Origin: Rodentolepis nana
Lineage: Eukaryota > Platyhelminthes > Cestoda > Cyclophyllidea > Hymenolepididae
Direction of reading: 5' to 3'
Assembly: GCA_900617975.1 (NCBI GenBank)
Contig: UZAE01012718.1
Location: forward strand, 1 to 22,021
Length of the DNA stretch: 22,021 bases
In this document: positions 1-9,800 of the stretch, piece by piece
How the letters are laid out: the number at the start of each line of letters is the position of its first letter
Position numbering within the stretch: the stretch's first letter is position 1
The notes under the pieces: model-generated
What the model saw: only the letters and a program-made list of their open reading frames with translations
Database searches by the model: none
What the model was told of the DNA's origin: nothing
Made by a program: the position numbers and the translations under genes

Positions 1-309
1 CAAATGGCAGGCGTTTTGATAGCTATCATTAGCCCTTTACCTGACTTCGGGCTTCACAGGGGGAAGGAACATCAAAGTAACAGAAAGTCGAGGGATGGGG
101 AACAGAAGAGCGGTTTACAGTTGTAAAAGAGACAGACACAAAGGCAGAGAAAAGGTAGGATGATTACCGTGGAAGTGGTAGAATATGGCATCCAGTGGGG
201 TTGTGATAGTTTGAAGTCAGAAGTTAACTACCGGTTAATAGACTTTTTTGGCGTATGAGTATACTTTGCCCAGGGTGCACCACGTGGAGATAAGTCTATC
301 GCACACCCC
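1..309 (-). mobile_element. SINE-like retroposon copy 1, left edge cut off
   Basis: The block runs from CAAATGGCAGGCGTTTTGAT to TCTATCGCACACCCC and lies antisense to scrib. It matches the copies at 7577-7889, 17766-18084 and 19206-19532 over nearly its whole length by eye. The tail and left flanking repeat are outside the window. The donor-like site of the family is broken here: GGAGATAAG in place of GGAGGTAAG, at about 275-284. Confidence 0.85.
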
Positions 310-677
310 TCATCTCTATCATAACACCTGACGCCATGTGTCTGGGGAAGGTGTTGTGAATATGCAATTAAGAAGCGGAATCGTTGAAATCGGTTTTCAC
401 GATATATCACCGATTTTACGTCAATGCTTGAGTTTGTTCAAAGGCAAACGCCTTTTTTCTGCTCTAGTTGATCAATCTGCTTATTTTAATTAAATTTTCT
501 CCAAAATTGCAGATGAATTTAATTTTGTTTATAGTTTAGTTCAAGTTAAATTCCTACATCTCAGGTATGTACTTTTGAGGATCTAAATGTTTTGATTTGT
601 CGGATGGATGTAAATGTGTATATAGTTGTATAATTTTGGTAATCATTTCATTTGAAAACAAACTTTTTTATTTGTAG
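310..677 (+). other. Intron, 3' part, upstream of exon A
   Basis: AT-rich sequence between retroposon copy 1 and the acceptor at 676-677. I see no coding block, RNA gene or repeat in it. The preceding scrib exon lies before the window. Confidence 0.6.
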
Positions 678-847
678 AAGAAGTCCTTTCAAACGGTTTC
701 CCACAAATAAACGGTTCTAGCCCTGGTGCAATACTGGATCAGCCTAAAAATACCTTCGAATCGACCACCAATGGAGTCCATTTTCCTTCCACGCAAATGC
801 CCTCTGGAAGCTCATCGATTGTCAATTTGCACGACTCGAGTGACGAA
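678..847 (+). CDS. scrib: scrib exon A: Ser-rich linker after the LRR region
   Basis: This exon follows a TTTATTTGTAG acceptor. Its first two bases complete a codon begun upstream, then the frame reads EVLSNGFPQINGSS and ends in SSSIVNLHDSSDE. The block is polar, rich in Ser, Asn and Pro, and shows no fold, consistent with the unstructured region between the leucine-rich repeats and PDZ1. The end is uncertain. GAA|GTTCGT at 848 is a weak donor, while GAA|GTAGGA at 908 is stronger and has the same phase. I prefer 847 because residues after it (VRYRSKLSMYWLYHNL) look like translated intron. An in-frame stop follows at about 925, so the exon must end before it. Confidence 0.6.
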
Positions 848-3800
848 GTTCGTTACCGTTCTAAATTATCTATGTATTGGTTATATCACAACTTACGATT
901 ACTTGAAGTAGGATGGAACGATTTTTAAAATCACCAATTGTTTACACAGACTAAAGGCATCATATACATAGTTTTGGGTTAGCATAAATTGTTATTAGCG
1001 ATCAGTTAGTTCTGGAATTCACGCTCAAGGAATCGGTGCTATTTAACGAGTTGATCAACTTGGTCTATGTTGAGTCCAGTGCTAAAAGTGAACTAAATCG
1101 AATTTTCGTATGTGCTAATGCTTGATTTTAGAAAGAATTCAGGAGACAAGAACTTAGAGTTTTGTTTGAAGTGATTAGTGAATTATGATTAAATTAGAAG
1201 TTTATTCCTTTATAAATGCAACCTTGTAACTGTAATTTTCGTCTATCGATATTATCTCAGTTTTCGATCTATCGTTTGCAGTTTACTCCTCACCCTTCAA
1301 CCTGTTTCCCATTTTCTCTCGTTATCTTTCCCCTGCACGTTTAACTATACCCCATTATACCTTTCCACTATCGTTTTCTTTGTGTTCTCTGGTAACTCGA
1401 AGGTCTAGTCCACATGGTTAATTTCGTAGAAAATGGGACAATAACTCATGTTTTGTTGCTGATTCCTAATCTCTATCCTTCTGATTATTTTTAATTAGCC
1501 TTCTTCACAATTAAAGAATATATTCCATTAAAAATATTTAATCACGGGGTGTGCGATAGACTTACCTCCACGTGGTGCACCCTGGTCAGTGTATACTCAC
1601 ACGGCGAAAAAAGTCTATTAACCGGCAGTTGACTTCTCACTTCAAACTACCATCAACCCACTGTATGTCATATTCGACCACTTCCGCAGTACTCACCTTA
1701 CTCTACTCTCGACCTTTGTGTCTGTCTCTTTTACATCTTTAAAACACTCTTCTGTTACCCCTCCCTCTCGATTTTTTTCACTTTGATGTTTCTTCCTCTC
1801 TGTGAAGCCTGAAGTCAACTAAAGGGCTAATGATAACTATCAAAACACCTGCCATTCGATATAAGTCTATAAACTGGGAGTCGAGTTCTGACTTCAAACT
1901 ATCATGACACCACTGTGTGTCATATTCGACCACTTCCACAGTTCTCCTCTTGCCTTTTCTCTGCCTTTGTGTCCGTGATTCACTCTCCTGTTCCCTTTCT
2001 CCAATTTTTCTCACTTTGATGTTCCTTCCATCTGTGAAGCCCGAAGTCAACTAAAGTGCTAATGATAACCACCCAAACACCTGCCATTTGAAATAACTGA
2101 ATAAATAAATATTTGATCACTGCCCAACTTAGTACTTAGGTGGAAGGCAATGGTAGGGGAAATTGTTCTGACTACCGATTGTCCATGCATTCAGGGAAAT
2201 TTCTGGAGATTTGTTTTCTTAACCAATAAAAGATTTCCCTTTTGTTCTTATTCCATGAAATTTAATATCGATATCTGTTTGCTAAGTCAAAAGATGAATC
2301 CGATAGCGTGTGGCAACGAGCATTCCACTAACCTGCGAAGGCAGAGTCCACGAACTCGACATTCATTAGCGAATACTCAGTAAATGGAATAACTAAAAAC
2401 GCTGCTTACATGTGGCAATATTGCAAGTTCAGAATTCGAGCTCTCCTTACCGGTGCGAAGGCTACGAATTGAAATGAATTTACTGACTGCGGGTTATATT
2501 ATGTTAAAGAAAAAGCTCGATTAATAAATGGCCTTCATTTTTGTTTGTAGGCCGAGACTGGACGAGAAACAACTGCACGCGTTCGATTCAATGCTGAGGA
2601 TGGTCCAGCAAAGCATGCCAACGATGTATGTCCTTCACTTTTGTCTTATCCCCCCCTGCATTGGTCATCGTTAGTTTTTTTTAATTTTTAAAGATGGTTT
2701 ATTTCTTAATTGTTAAGGGAAAATGTGTGTAGAGAATTTGCTTGATATTTTTATTTGGTAATATCGCATATTCTTGGGGGTGTTTAGCTAGTATTGCCCA
2801 TTCAATTCGTAATGTGGGAGAGTTGATCTACCGAAATTTTGATTAATTATTCCCTGAATTTCAATCGCTGGAATATTTGATCGACTCAGTGATTCGGATC
2901 ATAACTAGCCGTCAAACTTGCAGTACGTAGTTCACAAGCGGTCTTGATATTTAGCATATTACACGGTAAATTATACTTTAAATATTGACGCTATAAATTC
3001 AGTTATGGCGTAATGATATTATTAGCGTAATGCCGAAATTCCTCGATGCTCTCCAATGAGCCTATATATAACAATCTTGCTGGTTAAGAGCGATTCCTAA
3101 AACTACGACTGGTTCAAGATAGACACTGTAAACATGCCTCTCCAAATAGAACCGTGTATGTTATGGTAGCTTCATCTCTCGAGACTGGGTCATCGAACTA
3201 TCATTTTGCCTTGTTGTAATCGCTCAACATCATCGATTTCTTCCCTTTTCCATAATAGGTTCGGGAGTATCCCAAGACACGGCATCCAATACACCTTAAG
3301 AAAGGACTCGACGGGGAAATTGTGCACAAAACCGTGAGTGTTTAATATAAAGCTCCATTAAAGCTGTAACATGAGACTTTACATTATAATTTTCGCTGAA
3401 GTACTCTGTCGTTACGCTTGAAGAAAATGATCTGTAGTTCAAATGACGATTTCTTCTCTCTTTTGACAATGTACAGCTCTTGCTAGAGATATAGCATTGA
3501 TGGAACTTTCCTTCCAAAGAGAACAGTGATTAAAGAATCTATTATCTAAGGAAAGAGTTCTTTTTCCAGAATATTACGAATTCATTTTCTAATAGTAGCT
3601 GAGCCCATTCTGGTAAGAGTAGAGATTTCATTATTTACCCACATGCTAGAGCTCTATGTACACAATCGCGCAGGCTGTTCTATTTGCGTGACTCATAGCT
3701 CCTTATTGCATGCAACGTATGCGCGAGAGTGTGGTGACAATTTCCAATGTAGTTTTTTTTTGTAAGTTTGTTTGACCGTACGTATTTGGCTCCATTGCAG

Positions 3801-6800
3801 TGGTGTTGTGTGGGTCGTTGTACGTGCATGTGCAAATTTGTGTGTGTGCGTGTGTGTGTGTACGAATGTGATCACGAAATATCTTACCGGCATGCTAACA
3901 TGCCTGCATCTCTATTGGCTCCCTAATTATGACTCAAAGTCATTTTGCGCCATGGTGGTCAGGTGTATGTGCTTGTGCTCTTAACACTCATTAATTATAA
4001 ATCCCATGCCCTACTGAAGCAATGCGCGTTTCTATGCCCTCCCCTAGAAGAAATTTTTACTCGGGTCAAAGTTGAGGATTGAAGTTGGCTAAATTGTTCA
4101 ATAGCTGTGCATTGACATGTTTCAAACGCGTGTCCTCTGGTTTGGCACACGTTGACGTTAATCACTCAACCACGAAACATAAAGTTCTTCACTCCCCCTC
4201 CCTTCCCCCCCCCCCCCCCCCTACTTTTTTGAAGGAAACCCATGAAAGATTCTAATGGGAACTTTTCAGTTTCTCCTATTGTTCCTATCTATCAAAGGCT
4301 ATTTTAATCTTCACTGAAATTGAATTCTCGCACTGAATTTCGTTGTGTAACTAAACATCGCTCTCTTAATGCAGTGTTTTAGAAAGGCAAATAGCGCTTC
4401 AGCTGATCACGCACACATTCCGTTAAATGATACGATTTGAGTTGGAAATATAGTTGTTCGCGACACTTATCATTTTTGGGTCGACTGAATGTTGCAGTTT
4501 TTGTTCGATTACTATTTTAAAGTGTCTGTAATACAGAATGCTTGTTAGTTAAAATAGCTAAGGTAATCGACGTTTTTTTGCGCTCTTCAGAGCTATATCA
4601 AGTTATTCGCTTACCCCTCTCTTCCTTTTTGATTTAGTTTTTTTTAACAAAAAACAATGCTACCTATGTTTTTAATTATTGTAAAACATCCTTGTTTTTT
4701 CCTTCATTCATAAAATTCTTTTGGATTGTTGAAAGTCAATCAGGCATCGTATTTCATTTCCATTTCACTGACCCTTTCGCGAACAAAAGGCCTAATTCTC
4801 AAGGAATTAACCAGCTATCATAAAACTGCCTACATCTTGAAGCCAATTCTTCAGTTATCATATTTTTACATTCACCAGCTGTTACCTTACTTTAAAGTTT
4901 CCATTTCTTCTTCTTGGTAGGAAGACCGAATTTATGGGAATATTTAGCACAGTCTAAATTAATGCTGTTGAAGCCAAATCAAATCATGGAAAGGATTAAG
5001 CGGGTTTTAATAATACCTCTATTAGTGATCACCTCAGAGAAAATCTTGGTCGACGAAAAGAGAAGTCAATCAAAGTCAGTTTTTTGGGTCTCAAAGTGGA
5101 GTTAGCCATTTGGCCCGACGCTAGGGTTCTGTTTGCCAAAACAATAAGGTCGAGTTTTTTAATTTAAATGTACGTCAATAGTTAGTGCAAAACGCGTGAT
5201 TTGTTGGATAATAGTATTTTTGTTATAATTATAATCCCATCCAGATTGGTTCATAAGAACTTACACTTATCATTCTTTATTTACCTAAGGTTTGTATCAA
5301 ATAAGCGAAGTTTATTCATTGAAACCTCGCCCTTCTACAACTATGCATGTGTTTTAATAAATTTATTTATGGTAACGTTCCATTGAATTTTCCTTTTTCT
5401 TGGAATTTCAGAATGACAATTCTCCCCACATACCATCCAACGTACGCGGTAAGGTTTGGCTTTATTACTTCTCTAAGGTGTGCAATACTGCAGTCGGTTC
5501 TATACAAGTTGGCACATGTCCAATTGTTGCCTTTATTTGTGTGTTTGTATAGAGGCTTTCTTAGATTTATCTCATTGGCTGATTTTTTTCAGCATTTAAA
5601 TAAATTTTATGAATAGTTGCTTTCTCGTTGTAATCAGTGATGTCTAAGATTGATCTTAGCAGACTGCTCATTGTTCACTATTTAGATCTCTTATTTATTT
5701 ATCAAATAATTTGAATGACATTAGCGAATTGTATAAGTTAATCATGCTCTTTGTCATAATCCTTAATGCTGTGTGATTTATTTTTTATTAATACACTCTA
5801 CTTATATTGCCCATTACATTCTGGCCTTTCCTATAACGATCTTGTGTTCCATTATTTCTAACAAATACCTTTTATTGTTCATTTTTGCCTTCTTATAGAT
5901 CTCCATCCGAACGCCGATCAGAACACCTCTCATAACGCCGTAAGTTACTCGTTCATATTAACAAAAGTCAACTTTTATATGTACTTTGATCACACAGTTT
6001 CTCCTATTTTTTCTATAGAATGTACCCCTCTATATTAGGAAACAGGATACGCCAAAGCGTGCCCTTGGGGGAGTTGGCTCTGCTACGGATACTTCTTCTC
6101 TCTAGTAATTTCTCAACATAATTGTATATTTCTTGTTTGCACAAAAAATCTTACGGGATCTTTTTCCCTCCAGTACTAATACGCAAGGAAGCGACTATGC
6201 AGGCAGCCTCAGTTCTGATCTCACTTCACCTGTTTCGCCTACAAGTTCAGCTGGAATTGACGATCTCCTGTCGACGAATGTATCTACGTCAAATTCTGGG
6301 CGTGGACGTCATAATGGCAATGACAATGGTGGTCCCGGTGTGACGTTTGCTGAATCACCTTTGGAGGGTCCTGGATCCCATGCTAGTCGTGCTGATCGGG
6401 AAAAGGATGATGAAGAGGAGTATAGCAGTGGAGGTGTAAGTGCTTTTAATTTAAAATCTTACATTCCAACTTTTACTCCATGTAAACTTGAGCGTACATG
6501 AAAAATCTCTATTTGTCCACGTGGGTAATAATTAAGCTACTACAGGCGGAAGAAGATGGAAGTCTTAGAGATCAACGCAATATGGAGAAAGTCCATTTGA
6601 ATCAGCTGTAAATAATTGGTTATCTGATTCACTAATGATGCAACACTGATGAGATGCCTTTCCAGTCAGTAGCTGTATATATATATCCAATTATTAATAT
6701 TCGAGTACACGAAGGATAAAACTTGTTAATTCTGTTCACTCAGTGTAACGTATTTCTGGCAAGAAGCTCTACAACTTACTCAAGTTCTCTCATCACCGAG

Positions 6801-9800
6801 GTGCATTCAGAATGGGCATTTATATGAGCGGTTTTTCATTCTCTACAACCGAGAGAAGTGTGTGTTGGAGAGTAACTTATCACCATCGACCATCAGGACC
6901 ATTATGCAGTTTTATGTTTATGTGCTGCGCTGTAAATGTAGGTAACTGTGATACGACTACTCACTCACCTAGTTAATGCCTTAAGCATGTAGTCACCCTG
7001 GTGTGGCATGCGGAAAGGAAAAAAATGCTAGTGCCTTAGCTCGAAACTTTGTCTTTATTATCGTATCTCACGCATGCTCCCTGATTTTAGCGTGCCTTGC
7101 TTAAATTATATTTGATACTTTACGCGATTAACGCGCTTATCTGGCTATATTTGGTAAAAAACGTAGTAATATGGACACTGATGAGAAATTTTATAGTTTA
7201 CAACCCTATGATCGATTCCAATCTATGTCCATGTAACATCTCTGTAAGTTTTTTTACTAGTGGACAGATTTTTAAACGCTATTTATGAGTAATAAATTCT
7301 ATTTTATTGTCACGGGTAGACATTCCAATCCCAGAGTGGAGTAGACAGAGAGTATGTCAGGTTGGCCTTAAACGCCTGTCTGCAACGCCACTACTAAAGT
7401 TATCGCTGTAATTTTTTTCAAATGGTTACAGTCTGTCAATGTCAATTTCAGTTTAAATTATTTAATTCGGGCAATTAGAATTTAATGAGCCCCAATATCA
7501 GGGCCATCTGCAAACTTTGAGTGCTGCATTGGCTCTCCCAGTATATTAGAAACGAACGAAGAAGCATGTGCAAGATTTATATTTATATCAAATGGTAGGC
7601 GTTTTGATGGCTATCATTAGCCCTTGAGTTGACTTCAGGCGTCACAGAGGGAAGGAACGTCAAAGTGAAAAAAAGTCGAGAGGGAAGGAGGAACAGAAGA
7701 GTTTCAAAGACGAAGTTAGAAAAGGTAGGAAAAAGTTGAGGTGAGTACTGTGAAGATGTCGAATATGACATACAGTGAGGTGATGGTAGTTTGAAGACAG
7801 AAGTCAACTGCCGGTTTATAGACTTTTTTGCCGTATGAGTATACGTTGCCCAGGGTGCACCACGTGGAGGTAAGTCTATCGCACACCCTAGCATGTGCAA
7901 GATAAAATATTAATCCGTTATTGCATCAAATTGTTACTTTTGTCGAGAAGGGGATCGTTTATGACGCCATTACAGGGGAAAAACAATGGTTGTCTTCAAA
8001 TCCAACACCTATTCCATCCCTTGAGCTAAACCCACATTGGCCCTTCGGAAGTTCCTTTTGGGCACTAGGCAGGATGTGTGTGGAATAACCCGTTTAGGAT
8101 GTTCGCAAATTAAATAGGGAAAGTTCTATTCCCAAGACCTCGCCCTATTGTATTTCCGCAATTGCAGTTTCATGGAGAATACTTTAAGAGAATAGAGATT
8201 TCGCAAACCACTTGTCCGATTTTTTAAGTTTAAAAGAAGGGATTAATATACTTTGAGATCAATGGAAATGAACGTAGAGATGCTATCCTAAAGCATTCTA
8301 TACATATATTAAAAATAAATGCTATTTTATTGACTTTCGGAAAATTATGTCATGTCATCCTTAAGTTAACCGATACATTCGATTCCTTATTGTGCTTTGC
8401 TAGGATTATTTGATTTTTCATTATTTTATTCATTTGTTGGACTCTGAATTAATTTAACTAGTGGTATTTTATGCTAAATAGTATGAATTGTGACTCCTTA
8501 GTTGATTAAGAGACTGGCTTTTACTATCTCCACGGGGCTGCCGAGAGAGCATTTAAATTTCTATGCGATCGGTTGAAATTTGTAGACATTGACTGCCATT
8601 CTATTCTTCGTCGTTTTACTACTTTGGGTAAAATTAAAGTGACCGAAAAATACAATTGAGAGAGGGAATAAGACAACCACAGATATTTATTTATTTATAT
8701 CAAATGGCAGGCTTTATGATATTTATCATTAGCCCTTTAGCTGACTTCGGGCTTCACAGAGGGGAAGGAACATCAAATTGGAAAAAGTCGAGAGGGGGGG
8801 GGAACAGAAGAGTGTGCCATAGACTTACCTCCACGTGGTGCACCCTGGGCAACGTATACTCATACGGCAAAAAGTCTATTAACTGGCAGTTGATTTCTCA
8901 CTTCAAACTACCATCACCCCACTGTATGTCATATTCGACTATTTCCACAGTACTCACCTCACCTTTGTTCTACCTTTGTGTTTGTCTCTTACTACTAGAA
9001 GTAGTAATCAAAATTTTGTTCTCTTTTGTGTGTTCGTGGAGTGAAGGTGATGACGAATGAGTTTAGATATTTGTGAATGTTCCAAAACCTAAACAATTTT
9101 CAAAAGTAAATGAGTTTTCAATCTAGGGGACTCTAGGTGAAATTGGCATATAAAGAAAGTACTTGAGAATAATATTGTCATAGCCAGTGCATTAGTATTT
9201 CGATGATCATCTGAGCAGTATCCAAGCTAACTAATGTGTCTTTGGTTCCATAATCCGCCCCCTCACATTTTGCAAACATATTAGCTAATCCGAAAATAAA
9301 TCTGATCAGTTGATGGTTACCGAATGCAAAAGGGGCTCCAAAAGTCTACTCATCTTCCCAATATCTACGTTGGAACTTGGTTATTTTAATAAATTTAAGC
9401 ATGATTTTATTTAAATTTTATGCATACTGACAGGCGTTCTGCATTTACAAGACGATACTTTTCATTTCTTCGAAATTGAGTCTCTTATGTTCCCGCCTTT
9501 AATTATCTAACTAAAGGGTTAATTTCTTTTAGGAGGAGATTGATACGATTACCAAGTCTGTGGCCTTTGGAGATGACGTGAAAGACAATGAGGATAATGG
9601 AAACCAGAAGTTGATTCGTCGCGATACTCCACACTATACTAAGCGTGCTCGTATTCACAGTAAGTTTTTTGCTCTTCACTTCCCATAGCGTCGGGCTGCT
9701 GCGTTCACCAACTTGTTGTAATGTGTAGCAAGGTCCTTTTAGCGGGTATGCTACTGTTGCTTAAACTTTAGAGAAAGAGAAGACACATCTGCCTGATATG

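Larger units (their letters stand above)
3334..5411 (+). other. Intron between exons C and D
   Basis: About 2.1 kb from GTGAGT to TTTCAG. It holds the GT repeat at 3839-3861 and the 17-C run at 4205-4221. Open frames here (for example 3772-3984, 4726-4920 and 4914-5105) are low-complexity or lack similarity I can recognise. Confidence 0.65.
6612..9532 (+). other. Intron before exon H
   Basis: About 2.9 kb, counted from the stop of the doubtful exon. It contains retroposon copies 3 and 4. At 7197-7243 there is a possible 47-base exon (acceptor TTTTATAG, donor TCT|GTAAGT) whose exit phase fits exon H but whose entry phase does not fit exon G at its best donor; I do not call it. AATAAA occurs at 7291-7296. 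Confidence 0.55.

Noticed and set aside
1546..2106. Retroposon family as a DNA transposon or MITE
   Set aside because: The ends are not inverted repeats, one end is a simple TTTA-type tail, and duplication lengths vary (9, 14, 14 and 15 bases).
3693..3984. His/Thr-rich and Val/Cys-rich frames on opposite strands
   Set aside because: Both come from the GT microsatellite patch and are compositional artefacts.
7197..7243. Possible 47-base exon with a perfect GTAAGT donor
   Set aside because: Its exit phase fits exon H, but entry needs a one-base carry-over that only weak or second-choice donors upstream provide. Its translation (YNPMIDSNLCPCNIS) does not fit the linker.
7583..7900. 105-codon open frame on the - strand
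   Set aside because: It is the translation of retroposon copy 3, not a gene; other full-length copies break this frame.
8656..9060. 134-codon open frame on the + strand
   Set aside because: It lies across the inverted retroposon copy 4. The reading is translated repeat, with similar strings (HFKLPSPHCMSYS) recurring in other copies, and there is no conserved open frame across the family.
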